64,000 nucleotides of DNA, taken from positions 4,830,914 to 4,894,913 of the forward strand of contig JARFXM010000011.1 of NCBI GenBank assembly GCA_029532625.1, given 5' to 3'. Positions 47,735-59,499 of the stretch are shown here, in pieces (the stretch's first letter is position 1; each line of letters opens with the position of its first letter). The position numbers and the translations under genes are program-made. The DNA is from Lomentospora prolificans (taxonomy: Eukaryota > Ascomycota > Sordariomycetes > Microascales > Microascaceae). Under the pieces are notes generated by a model. The model did no database searches. It worked only from the letters and a program-made list of their open reading frames with translations, and was not told where the DNA came from.

Positions 47735-48195
47735 AGCAAATCTGCTGTTTGTTAATAGGCCTCGACGGTGGTTCGGGGCCAACGCCGCTCTGCTAGTAGT
47801 CGTATATCGATCCAACAGACCCAGGCGGTGGTTAGGACCAACACCTCTCTGCTAATATGAAATGTTTAGTTGTGTATCTAACAAGCAGGCCTAGGCTACA
47901 GTTCAGGAGCAACGACGCTCTACTGATATAAAATTATAAATAGCCGTGCTTCGAACCAACAGACCTGCACGATGGTTCAGGACCAACGACCCCCTACCAA
48001 TATAAAACAATCATAAGCTGTGCCTCGAACCAACACACCCGCGCGATGGTTCAGGATCAACGACGCTCTACTAATATAAAGAATCATAAGCCGTGCCTCG
48101 AACCAACAGACCTGCGCGATGGTTCAGGACCAACGACGCCCTACCAATTTAAAACAATCATAAGCCGTGCAGCGAACCAACAGACCCAGGACCAA
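47735..48195. repeat. 73-74 bp minisatellite, about 6 copies
   Basis: GAACCAACAGACC-type starts occur at about 47809, 47880, 47953, 48027, 48100 and 48174, a period of 73-74 bp, with a partial copy before them. Each unit has a GATGGTTCAGGACCAACGAC core and an AT-rich end. It lies in the divergent intergenic space between the chitinase remnant and the intact DUF7136 gene. Confidence 0.9.
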
Positions 48196-48611
48196 CACTG
48201 CAATTTTAAATGCCAAATTACTCATATTTCTATTATACTGTAAGCCGTAATTGCTATTCTCTAGTACTAGAAGAAAGCAGTGGTAGATAAGGAGTGAGAG
48301 AAAGAATAAAACTACTCGAGTGCTACACCTATAATTCTTCGTCCTATTAACCCTGAAAGTCGGGCCTTTTTAAACTACCCATCAGTCCATTTCTTGAGGC
48401 CAAACAGAATTAGCATAATAGCCTAATACTAATCCGTGATTTGAAACAACAGCCAATATTATATAACCTATAGATAAAGACTAACAGCATTCTTTTAAGC
48501 TTACGATTTCGCATAAGAGTAAGGTCAAATCTCTCCATCTTTCCCTTCAACAATAATTTTACATTCTTCGCATCCATTCTTCTTTCTTCGTATATTTTAT
48601 AGTTGACTACA

Positions 48612-49412
48612 ATGTTGTTCCTACTCATTTCCTTTCTCCTCACCTTAACAGCGACACAGGAATTACCCGCCAAGTTCCAAGCCGACCTAGTCTTCCCCCA
48701 AAATGATACCTACGCCCCTATGGCCTTCTTCCCTGTGGTCTACGCAGTTCGTAACTTCAGAGTCGCCGAGCCCTTACACTTTGAAATTTTCGGGACTATG
48801 CAGACCAGGCGAAGAAAGCTTTTCCAGGTGAATGAGACGACTGATGGGCAAGATTTCGATTTATGGCTCTTTCCCAAGGGGTATACTGGATTTTCTCTTA
48901 GAGACGAATCCCGAGATGTTGATCCACTATTCTTCATAACATCAGAGAGCCCTATGACCAACGGCACCGAGACACACTTCTATATCGAGTGGACAATATC
49001 TATGGATAATTGTACTGAGAGCGGCGATAGCAATAGCTATTGGACCTCAGAGAAACAATTTCTCGAGTTCAGCATCGCACCGGATGGTAAACTACCTGAT
49101 ATCGCTGAGGCTATTAGGGGCTGTGACTATCAGTCTACCGCTATCGACATAGAGAGCGTCCAAGGCTTAGAAGAAAAGTGTGGGGATTTACAAGATACTA
49201 AACCAGACGATCAGTGTAGTGTACTAAGCGAGTACGCTGATGGAGTGGCTGCAAATGTATCGAGCATTCTACTGAGGGCCTTAAATTGCAAGGAAGGAAG
49301 ATGGCAGGAGATCCGGGAAACCTGCCCGAGTGTAGCAGGGAGAACAAGGCAAGTTAGTCGTTGGTCCGTGTTGGTAGCAGGGATATTTGCAATTTATATG
49401 ATGAGTTATTGA
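48612..49412 (+). CDS. secreted, probably GPI-anchored DUF7136-type protein
   Basis: Intronless. The ATG at 48612 gives 266 aa with a signal peptide (MLFLLISFLLTLTATQ). The mature protein starts ELPAKFQADLVFPQNDTYAP, the typical opening of the fungal DUF7136 family. Conserved blocks: AFFPVVYAVRNFRVAEPL, SPMTNGTETHFYIEWTI, KLPDIAEAIRGCDYQSTAI and ALNCKEGRWQEIRETCP. Several N-glycosylation sequons are present (NDT, NET, NGT, NCT, NVS). The hydrophobic tail (SVLVAGIFAIYMMSY) fits a GPI signal or a short anchor. Function unknown. A broken paralogue lies on the other side of the chitinase remnant, in opposite orientation. Confidence 0.85.
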   Translation: MLFLLISFLLTLTATQELPAKFQADLVFPQNDTYAPMAFFPVVYAVRNFRVAEPLHFEIFGTMQTRRRKLFQVNETTDGQDFDLWLFPKGYTGFSLRDESRDVDPLFFITSESPMTNGTETHFYIEWTISMDNCTESGDSNSYWTSEKQFLEFSIAPDGKLPDIAEAIRGCDYQSTAIDIESVQGLEEKCGDLQDTKPDDQCSVLSEYADGVAANVSSILLRALNCKEGRWQEIRETCPSVAGRTRQVSRWSVLVAGIFAIYMMSY

Positions 49413-50403
49413 TAGGCTAATATATGTTCCGGGCCATTCGCGAATGGGATTAATTCGTGACTAGCAATGGGCCCGCCCTAGCACCTCTTCTATGGCCTAC
49501 AGTATGACAGTCATGAAGGCGTAACTTCGAGGCCTTGCATACGTATTAATTGATTTGAATACGGCCTCGCGTGACTCGAAGAAGCCCTCGGGAGGGAGGC
49601 AGTCGTCTGGGAAGGTCGCTATGGTGTGTTTTTGGTGTTGGTTTAGTATGCAGGGCAAGGCTGCATTAGATGCATTTTTTTCCCGTCGACTAAGCAGAAT
49701 TACACTGACTAATAGCGCACAGGAGTGTGCGTCTAGTAGGAGCCCTAACTAGTCCCTATCATTGCTATCTAATGCTCATAAGCGCGTTGGCTATGAACCC
49801 CTGGGTATTTTCTATATATTATCCAGTGCCCTCTTTCTCTTGCTCTGTTTGCGCCTAGATTGAAGCGGACTTTATTGGCGGAGATACGAAAAGTGTAGCG
49901 CGGCAAAATACAGTACGACTGGCCTAACCGACAGGATGGTTCGGCCGTGTTTACAGGTTACAATGCTAATCTCGGGTAGAATTGAAGCCCGGTTAAAGTG
50001 GCTAGCCTATTTTGGGTTGTGATCGTGAAACTGTTTTAGTGTGCGCAATGTATGTCGCGCACTGTATTAACACCGTGGGGTACGGTAGCGTGGATTCTGT
50101 CACTCAGATATAATTTTTTGGCTTTTCGTATGACAAGGTAAAACTTACTCCGATGACGTTGGGAAAGTAGGAGACAGCTAAACGTGCTTTCAACTAGCTC
50201 TTCATGAAGTTCATCACCCTTGCGAACTAAGATTGAGGGAATGAGCGGCCAGCCCCATGCGCTTAATCGAGTTTCTGCTTCATCACTACCATGAGGGGTC
50301 GATAGCGGGATAATTGCGAAATATCTCAACGAGTTGTTCAACGACTAGGGGATATATATGTTTGGTAGAGTGGCAGGGATACCCATTGATTAGTACCGGA
50401 ATT
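49413..50403. other. intergenic
   Basis: About 1 kb without a supported gene. A frame at 50036-50341 (minus) has no family resemblance that I recognise. Confidence 0.5.
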
Positions 50404-50691
50404 TTATCTCGAGTGCCCATCCCGTGATCCTAATGGCCTGAGAATATTACTGATTGTCAAAGTGGATGGCAGTTGAATGCCCCTGTCCCAGGATGCGGTG
50501 CACACATCCCGGATTGCCTCAAAATCGGCCCGCGGGAAATTAATGAATCGTAAACGATCCGTCATATTCATCGTGATGCAGGTGAACGGTATTCGGAAAA
50601 TGGGGGTTGCCAGTGGAGCTCCCGGCGTCGGCCATTTCGGTGAAACGGGAGCTGGGCTTGACTTTGGGGTTTTTCCGATCAGTTGACGCAC
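50404..50691 (-). pseudogene. truncated conserved fungal protein next to copia fragment
   Basis: A 95-aa frame contains DRLRFINFPRADFEAIRDVC and TASWDRGIQ. This fits a widespread family of small fungal proteins that continue with an EFKL.G.PW block. Here that continuation is missing, so the frame looks truncated. The frame overlaps the end of the copia-derived frame in another register, so the transposon fragment ends at or inside this gene. Confidence 0.45.
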
Positions 50692-51811
50692 GTTGGGACG
50701 TCATTTTGTAGATCCGCACTGGCTGTCTGCTATGTGGTCCTTGTAGGTCTAGCAAGATTGTGCCCTTGCTGGTGATATCCATCGTGGTGTCGCCGACTAG
50801 TATAGTCATATCCTGTTCGACTGGTTCAAGGTGTTCAAACCAGGCCTTCTTATTGAAGATATGGATAGTGGCGCAGGTATCGTACAAGACACTATTCTGC
50901 AGCGCTTTGTTTGTAGTAGTGCTGTATAGCTGCAGCGGCTGTATCGACTTCACTAGTGCATTGGCTGCCGTTGTATTGCTGCTATTGGTAGTGCCCTTGG
51001 ACATCTTGACTATTGTGGCATTACCCTTGCTGTCCTTGTCGTCACTTTTCCAACGTTTGTAGGCATTTTCCTTCAGGTTTGGATCTTGCAGCCATGTTTC
51101 GCAGGCTGCCTTTTGGTCATCTGTCATATTGCAGGCCTTGTCGCCATATTTGACATATTGCTGTAACCACGACAGGCTTGCCATTTGTGTGGCTTCTTAT
51201 GGTTGCACATACTGTGATATTGATCATCGTTCGACGGCGATCTGTTGAAGGTGGCAAGGGCAATATTGCCTCTCTTCTTATCTGTCTTCTTGATATCTTG
51301 CAGTGTTGTGTCCACAAAGTATTCAAATTCTAGCTGGCAAGAGTCTCTCTTGATCTCTTTTAAGGTGCAGAATCTGTATTTCGCAGCCAGACCTTTATTT
51401 TCATCATATGTTATGATAGATCTTAGGAAGTCATTAGTAGGACGGTCGCCACGGATTAGGATCGACTACCATAACCGTAGAAGGTTGTATTGCGTGATCA
51501 GCCGGTTCCGCCATTCTTGGATGTCGGTTTTGTTAAGGTCTTAGTGCAGGATAGCTAGCAACTTATCTTTGATGGCCATAATAGTGTCAGGATCATCGAC
51601 TTAGAGTGATTTTCGTAGCTCTTTGACCTTTGCCTCGATGATTTCGTATTGATCAGTCTTGTTTGAGAGCTCTAGTGAGACTGATGCTAGTATTGCTTCC
51701 TTGATAGCGATTTCCTTCTTCTTGTAGCGATTATATTCCTCTAAATCTATCCTGTAGCACTCGAACCCATTAGATCTAGTAGCTAGTTATTCTGGCTTGG
51801 CTGGTTTTTGT
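50692..51811 (-). mobile_element. Ty1/copia fragment: gag, zinc knuckle, protease
   Basis: Minus-strand coding, read right to left. A gag portion (DIQEWRNRLITQYNLL, DFLRSIITYDENKGLAAKY) carries an in-frame TAG. Then come a zinc-knuckle-like segment (CNHKKPHKWQAC) and the copia protease region: YDTCATIHIFNKKAWFEHLE, where DTCATIH replaces the usual DSGAT/DTCST, followed by DMTILVGDTTMDITSKGTIL. Integrase, reverse transcriptase and RNase H are absent, so it is a truncated copy. Its composition is less AT-shifted than the gypsy element to its right. Confidence 0.75.
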
Positions 51812-52330
51812 TGTCACAGGCTGACATGACCTCTTATGCAGACCAGGCAGACAAGCATAGCAGAAAAGGGTAAACTCTAGTATAACCTAGAAGAACTAGG
51901 ATTAGGTGTCATAGGCCGATATGACCTCTTATACAGACCAGGTGGACAAGTATATGTAAGGGTCTCAACCCAGGAGGAAGGTATGGCTGGGAGCCAAACC
52001 TAGCCACACATGACGACACTGGGCACCAGACCCAGCTGCCCAGATCAATCACCAGGACCAGCCACTGCCTATGGCTAGGCAGCGCTATCTACCTCACAGT
52101 AGCACTACACAAGCTAGCATTTTAGCACAAGCAGCAACACTGAACAGACTAGTGAGTAGGCACAGTTCAGCAACTCTAAATAAACTAGTATACTAGCATA
52201 GTTCAGTAAAGCTGAACCCCTAGTGTCACAGGCCAATCTGGCCTCTTATACAGGCCAGGCAGACAAGCATAGCAAAAAAGGGTAAACTCCAGTATAACCT
52301 AGAAAAGATTAGGATTAGGTAGTATAACCT
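51812..52330. repeat. LTR-like repeated blocks
   Basis: TGTCACAGGC-type starts occur at 51812, 51907 and 52224. Each is followed by GACCTCTTATACAGACCAGG-like sequence and, in two of the three, by AAGGGTAAACTC and AACCTAGAA. They lie directly upstream (in the minus sense) of the copia gag, so they are probably pieces of that element's LTR, partly duplicated. I cannot fix the exact LTR ends. Confidence 0.55.
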
Positions 52331-52365
52331 AGGCCAATCAGTAGAGGACTATACCTAGGGCACAT

Positions 52366-52460
52366 ATAGTCTATAAAGGACTACACCAGGGGTATATATA
52401 GTCTATAAAGGACTATATTAGAAGTAAGTATAGTCTATAAGAAAACTATACCTGACTGCC
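52366..52460. repeat. 34-nt tandem repeat (three copies)
   Basis: TATAGTCTATAAAGGACTA-like units start at about 52366, 52400 and 52433. Confidence 0.7.
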
Positions 52461-52557
52461 AGTCTTGGGTTATTCTGCCAGAACAACCACCAAGACCCTA
52501 CATAAACCTGGAATAATAGGGGTTATTTCCACAGAATAACTTCCCATAGAATAACCC

Positions 52558-52708
52558 TATCTACTATTCTATAATAAACTCTACATAGAGTTCATTTAAA
52601 TCATATAGTACTATATTTCCCTATCTACTATTCTATAATGAACTCTACATAGAGTTCATTTAAATTATATAGTACTGTGTTTCCCTACAAAATAATATAG
52701 GGGGTAGA
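52558..52708. repeat. left flank of gypsy insertion, 63-bp duplication
   Basis: CTATCTACTATTCTATAAT starts at 52558 and again at 52621, followed each time by the palindrome-like AACTCTACATAGAGTT. The second copy runs into GGGGGTAGA, where the LTR element begins. The same sequence, uninterrupted, occurs at 61102-61224. Confidence 0.85.
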
Positions 52709-53102
52709 TGTGACATTCCAACACTTCTGATAGGGTTAGTCACTTTAAGGTTAGAACAGTTGGGCCTATTAGTGGATAAGTGAGGCAGTCAGATAGTAAC
52801 AATAAAGGTCTATAATACATATTCAAGTGTGGTTTATAGAGTGACTTGAATTGACTACTGGAGAGAGTTGAAAGATAAACTAGATATATGGTAGAACCTG
52901 TAGTTTATATAGACGTTTCCCTTCTGCGCTCTCCTGGATCACTCCAGCTCACCGTGACCCCGTACGATCCGGGTCACTTGCGGATCACTATGAGTATGGG
53001 TGATCTATTGTTTCCTGTGATCCTGGTGCACTTCTGTAGTTTATCCTTTTCTACTGGTCTTGACTGCCTGGCCTCCTCTCTTAGCTAAGTGTAGCTATGA
53101 CA
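52709..53102 (-). repeat. left LTR of gypsy element (3' LTR)
   Basis: 394 bp, TG...CA ends (TGTGACATTC to CTATGACA). It pairs with 59500-59893. The middle (about 52915-53090) keeps GC-rich sequence while the ends are AT-shifted. Confidence 0.92.
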
Positions 53103-53120
53103 TGATATCTCCCCTCTTTT
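53103..53120 (-). other. polypurine tract of gypsy element
   Basis: Read on the minus strand, AAAAGAGGGGAGA lies within about 10 bp of the left LTR. This is where plus-strand DNA synthesis would be primed in a minus-oriented element. Confidence 0.6.
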
Positions 53121-56039
53121 AGTCTTTGTCCCTAAAGACCTATAAGTAGACCTTCTGCCTGTTAGTTCCTTGTTTTCATAAGTTCCTCCCTATTCTACTA
53201 AAATATTCCTATTATGATTACTACCATACCTGACTATACCTATAGATCCTATTCTAAAGCTTCCTATAACTATTTAACCTTAGCTAATATGATTGAGTTG
53301 CTAGGTGTTAAGACTGAGATGCTATGTATATATTGTTTTAAAAACAATAGGGCATGCATGATGAGTGAAGGGTCCTCCTAGTGTATAGAGTATGTGTGGT
53401 AGGGTAGGTTGTATGATAGGGTTTTTGTGGCTTCTGCTTGTAAGCCTCCTATCCTTCTTGGATCCTTGTTTTGGTTACTGACTGCCCCCCTAGTTACCTA
53501 TCTTCTATAAGAGTAGAGAAAACTAGAAAAGGAGGAGGTAGAGGTAGAGGAGGTGTTGTTCATCCTCTAGACATAACTGTCTATAGTAGTGAACTACTTA
53601 GTGTATATCTATTGGTTAAAGAAGAGTATTAAGGTGAAGAGTTTAGAAATATTTAAGAGAGGGATCTAGGGCCTGGATGAGGAGGATAGTACCTGCCTCT
53701 CTATCTAGGAGTCTTATATAGTGGAGGACCTCTAATTTTTTAGGGTTTCTGATCCTACTGATTAGTCCTCCTTGGGTTTAGGGGATAGTTTTATAGACTT
53801 GGGTCCTTTAGTTGATCTGGGTTCCTCTAGTGGAATATAGTAAGAAGTTGCTAGCTCCCTATTAAATATTTAATAGGTTCCTAAGTATTTTTAGTATATT
53901 TAAAATTTTTCTATTTAACTAAGTATTTGACCTTCCTATTATTATTTATTAAGTTGAGAATTTTCTTGGTGTCCTAAATATCTTCTTCAGGTTTAACTAT
54001 TATAGATTCTTCTATAGGTATATTATTATGTGCTAGTTTAAGTAGTGCTATATAGAAAATTAGGTATCTCTTTATTCCTTTTAGTAGTTCTAGTTTATAG
54101 TTAACTTCTAAAATTTTTTATTTAACTAGGAATAGTCTTAGTTTCTTGTGATCTAGTTTATTACTTGGTTATATAGTTTTGATCTAGGGGTCCCTGGTTC
54201 CTAGTTTCTTTTATAGTAACTAAACCTTGCTTCCCTTCTTAAAGGTTAGTCCCTTAATCCTTTTCTTATCTATATAGTACTTTATCCTTTGTTTTATGAA
54301 CTCTAGTTCTTCTATTAGTTGTTTGTGGAGTTCCTTTATTTTATCTGATTAGATGATTGCTTGTTTGGCCTGTGTTTTTGTTTCTATAGGCTTGAATCCT
54401 ATCTTGGGTTATATTCCATAGTTTGTATAGAATAGTGATATTCCTGTACTTTCTAATATATTAGTATTATAGGTATACTGGGCTAAGGGTAGTAGTACTA
54501 TCTAGTTATTTTATTCCTAGTTGATATAGTGTTATAGGTAGGTTTCTAGTATTTAATTTACTTGTTCTACCTATCCTTAGGTTTTAGGATAGTAGGCTAT
54601 AGATAACTTATAGTTAATTCCTAACTTATCTGAAAGACTTTGCTAGAAGTGGGAAGTGAAGATACTTCCTCTATTAGTATTAATCTCTTCTAGTAGGTTA
54701 TAGTTTATGGCTACTATTTATAGGAATAGTTCTATGAATTAGGGTGCTTTTATAGCTTTATTATAGGGTATAAAGTAAGTATATTTTATGAGTTAATCTA
54801 TGACTACCATAATACTATTATATTTGACTCCTGTGGTTAGATCTTCTAACTTTAGTAATTTGATAATAAAGTTAATAATAATCTTTTGCTATAGTACTTC
54901 TAGTACTGGCATTGGCTGTAATAGCCTTTGTGGCTTGTATTGTAAGTTTTTGTTCTTTGTATATGAAGTGTATTCGGTAAGTACTTCCTTAACCACTATT
55001 TTTAGCTATAGGATGAGGTATCCTCTTGGTATTCTTTTAATTATTTTCATGATCTCTAGGTGCTTACTAAGTGGTGACTTGTGTATTACTTGTATTAGTT
55101 CCTTGGCTAGTTCTAGGGGTACTAGTGTATTCTTCTTATATTATTCTTGTTTTAGATCCCTATAGTAATTTTTAATTTCTTCTATTACCTTGGTAGTAGT
55201 GTTGACTTAGTAGCTTACTACTAGTTGCTATAGGCTTCCTTATTTGTTATAATAGAATATTATATTTGCTTCCTTAGGTATCTTCTAGAAGTGGTCTGGT
55301 TGTTGGCTAAGTGTATTAGCTTGTCTATTTTCTTTTCCTTTAATATATATGATTTTGAAGTTGTATTCAGAGAGGAATTCAGCCTATTAGACTTATTGCT
55401 TATTTAATTCCTTAGTAGTTATAAAGCTAATGAGGTTCTTATAATTAGAATAGATAATAATAGGGTATTTTGCCTTTATAAGGTAATATTTCTATTCCTT
55501 AAAGGCTTTAATAATTACTATAAGTTCTTTATCTGGGATCCTATATTATAGTATAGGTCTACTTAACTTTTTCAACATAAAAGTAATTAGGTGTATCCTT
55601 CCTTATTTATCTCTTTATCTGAGTTGTACTCCTAGGGCATAGTCTGATATATCTGTCTTAACTTTAAAAGATTTACTAGGGTCTGCTTTATATAATACTA
55701 GTCTCTTATAAATACTCTATTTTGCTTCTTAGAATACTTATTACTATTCTAGCCCCTATATAAAGGTGTTCTTATTCTTTATAAGTTCTATAAGAGGCCT
55801 AACTCTCTTACTATAGTCCTTTAGGAACCTCTTATAGAAATTAATAAATCCTAGGAATCCCTATACTTTAGTAATTATCTAAGGTATTGGCTAGTTAAGT
55901 GTAGCCTTGACTTTTAATTCCTATATTCTGATTTCTCCTGGTTAGATAGTGTATCTGAGGAAGTCTACTTTTTATATATAGAAGTAACTTTTCTTTAGTT
56001 CTACTAATAAGTTGGTATTATAGAGTTTTTATAGTACCT

Positions 56040-56470
56040 TTTTAATATATTCCTTATATTCTTCTAAGGTCTCTAAGAAGATAAGGATATTATCTAAATA
56101 GGCTATTATAAACTGATCTAGGTACTCTTATAGTATATGGTTAATTATGGTTTAGAAGGTTGCTAGTATATTAGTAAGTCTAAATAGTATAATATAATAT
56201 TTAAAGTATCTATATTAAGTATAGAAGGCTATCTTCTACTTATCTCCTTCCTTAATCCTGATAAGGTTATATACCCTTTTAAGATCTAGGATAGTAAACT
56301 ATTTTACTTTTTATAGTCTGTCCTTTAACTCTAAGATTAATAGTAATAGGTATTAGTTCTTAATAGTAATCTTATTGAGTTAGTAGTAGTCTATATATAT
56401 ATATAGTCTTCTATCTTTTTTTGGTATAAAGAGGATAGGGTATCCTACTGGTAATATTAAGGGTCTAATG
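56040..56470 (-). pseudogene. mutated gypsy reverse transcriptase region
   Basis: Translated on the minus strand this gives recognisable RT motifs (GYPILFIPKKD, FTILDLKRVYN, EYLDQFIIAYLDNILIF) interrupted by many TAG/TAA codons. The second Asp of the catalytic YxDD is Asn, so the enzyme is dead even without the stops. Confidence 0.85.
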
Positions 56471-59400
56471 AACCCTTTTCTGATATTTTCTTATATATAC
56501 TTCTAAAGTTCTTTTAATTAGTTTTTATTTAGGTTATATATTAGTATGAACTTAGGTTATATTCCTAGTTTGAGATGAATCTTATGGTCCTATTTACTGT
56601 ATTCTAGGAGTCTAGTTGCTAATTCTTCTGTGAATATTTTACTATACTTATAGTATTATAGTGGTAAGTTCTGTATTATTTCTTCTTTTATTAGTGTGGT
56701 AGTTATGCTTATTATGTAATATATTGTCTGGTTTTGTTTGTGTTTCTTTCCTTTTAGTAGGTGATTTGAATCTTTAGTGGTAAGTACTTTAATATATACT
56801 ATTATCCTAAAGGCTCTTAGTTCATTTAGTGTATACTACTCTAGTTAATACTGTTCAGGGACTGAACTATTAATGGATTCTCCTTGGATCCTAGTCCAAG
56901 TGAGCTGATCAGTAATCCAGTCTATTCTTAGATTTTGGGTTCTTAACTATAGTATACTAATCATAATAGGATAGTTTGACTCTATAATATTAAAGGATAT
57001 TTTATTAGGTTGGTTTTAGATTATGATATTAAGGTATATAGTCTCTATATTTACTATACCTTTTCTATATATGATAAGTTCTCTTTTATAGTTGCTTAAT
57101 AGGTATGGTTATTCTTTATAATTCTATGGGAGTTGTAGTTCATTCACTATATCTAGTGAAATAAAGTTGCCTTATGCTCTACTATTTATTAAGGCTTTAT
57201 ATATTTATCCTTAAATTGTAATTGGTACTTTTAAATATTTGGTTTTATTAGAGCTTATGATGTTTAGACTTTGGTTTTCCAGTATAATAGCTTGCTTATA
57301 GCTTTCTTATACCTTTTTAGAAGTGTTCTCTAGGCTTTGTTGTCCTTATGGTTTTTTATGCTATTGTTTGTGTATCTTCATGGCTTGCCTATTGTGTTCA
57401 GAGTTTTATTATACTACTTGTAGTCTTGCTTCCCTTATTACCTGGACTTCTTGCTTTACTGTGTCTATTTCTTTTTCTGTAGTTTTGGTATATGCCTATA
57501 TGGCTACTGTATCTATGTTGTCAAGCTTGGTTTTAAGTCCCTTAACTTGTCCCTGTATTTCTATAATGAGTTTGTTATGTTTAGTCATCTATTCTAGGAT
57601 GCTGGTGATAGTTTTATTAGTTCTGTGGTTTATGGTTTGTATAAGTTCCTCTATATTTTTGGTTCTTATTTCTATATGTTCTAGTCTTCTAGCTATTTCT
57701 GCTTGTTATGTTTTGATTTAACTGAGTTTTTTGATTATTAGTTTGAACTGTTTTAGTAGATTATTTTTTTAATCTTTGTTGAGTTAGTTATAGAGAGTGT
57801 TGTCTAATTTATTAATTACTTCTTTAAGGTTATAGACCTTCCTTGCTAGTTTTTCAGTATCTTTAATATACTTATTGATTTTCTGGGTAGTTCCTTCTTC
57901 TTTGGTGATGGGTATTACTTCTTAATAAGGGGGAAGTCCTTAGTTCCTGACTTCTTTCCCTTTTTGTTATTATTATGAGGTAATTTAGATCTACTCTATG
58001 TATTAAGTGTATTCTATAGGTGGTTTCTTGCTTTACTTGTGATTATGATGCTTCTAGTGGAATATAGTAATATTTAGTTCTTTTACTTCTACTCCTAGGT
58101 ACTTTTTAAGTATTGTAAGTATCTCTTTTTCAATATTATTAGCTTTAAGGTTATTTAGTCTAGCTTTTTCTCTTTCTATAGTTATAAGGGTTTATGGTTT
58201 TTATGGGTAGTATCTGGCTCTATCCTTCCTATTATAGTGTACTTGATAGTTGTTATTATAGTATATAGTCTAGTATATAACTTAGTAGTCTGGGATAGTA
58301 CTGCTAGCTAAGGTCTAAGTCTAGGTAGTAGGTTTATTGCTAGCCCTGCTTTGCTTGTTATTGCTCTGGGTTTTTCCTTAAGGTATAGGTCTCTAGCTTT
58401 TATTCTTTTAGTCTCCTTATTCTTTTCTTCCTGCTCCCTAGTTTCCTCTATTTTAATATTCTCTTATAAAATATCCTATATAGCCATAGGTATAGTATTT
58501 ACTAAGATAGTCCTCTATTTGTTTCTTGATTCTATAGTTATCTTTTTATATAGTGGAATTAAGTTCTATAGGCCCTGGGTAGGTTCTTTATAAGGTGTTG
58601 CTATTCTATTATTTTCTAGTATTAGCTTTCTATTTTTTACTATATCCTCTACTATATAGTATCTTCTGGTATTTCTCTAGTTGCTATTGATATAGTTAGT
58701 TGTTAATCCTAATAGTAAGGTCTATATACTTTCCAAGTTCTATAGGAGTATCTAGGATCTTATTAATTTTATCTTTTACTTTATCTTTTAACCTATAGTA
58801 GAAGTATTTAATTATAGATTCATTATCCTATTTAAGGTATATAGTAATTTATTAGAACTTAGATATATATTCTAAGGTTAAGATCTTTTATTAGGTTTCC
58901 CTAAGCTTTTATTTTATAGTCTAGTCTTTATCTAGATCTCTAAAAGCCCCTTTGATAGCTTCTTCAAAGTTGTTGTAGTTTTTGAATATCCTTTTAGTTA
59001 TGCTGTCTTATTATGTAGGTTTACTAGTATAGTAGTCCTATAAGGTTGGTTTAAACTATACTATAGTGTCTCTAACTAGGAACCCTACTATACTAGTAAC
59101 TTTAGTAGTGGTATTAGTAATTCTATAGTAGTTATAATATGCCCTTATATATATGAGGAAGGACTATAGCTTGATATGGCTTCTATTAAACTTCTTAGGT
59201 CCTGGGAAGTGGACTTTAGGCTTCTTTACTTCTATAATAGTATTAGTAGTAGATTAGATAATAGTTTGGAAGAGAGATGACATGTCTTTATATATGATAG
59301 GTTAGTATTGTTCCTAGAGTTAAGTATTCTACTATTAGGCTTATTAAAGTTGCTCTATAAGTTCCTTAATCTTTTTAGTAAGCTATTCTTTACTAGTAGC

Positions 59401-59499
59401 TATGATATTAGTACTAGATGTGGTTTTATTTATTATGGTTCTTACTATTAGTTTCTTTACTATTTAAAAAGGTTACTTACTAAATAGGAGTAGTTAATA

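Noticed and set aside
52888..53088. 66-aa frame repeated at 59679-59891
   Set aside because: It lies in the two LTRs, so its repetition reflects LTR duplication, not a gene pair.
54800..58593. Plus-strand hydrophobic frames within the gypsy element
   Set aside because: They are antisense to mutated gag-pol; their Leu/Ser/Ile content follows from the TA-rich composition.
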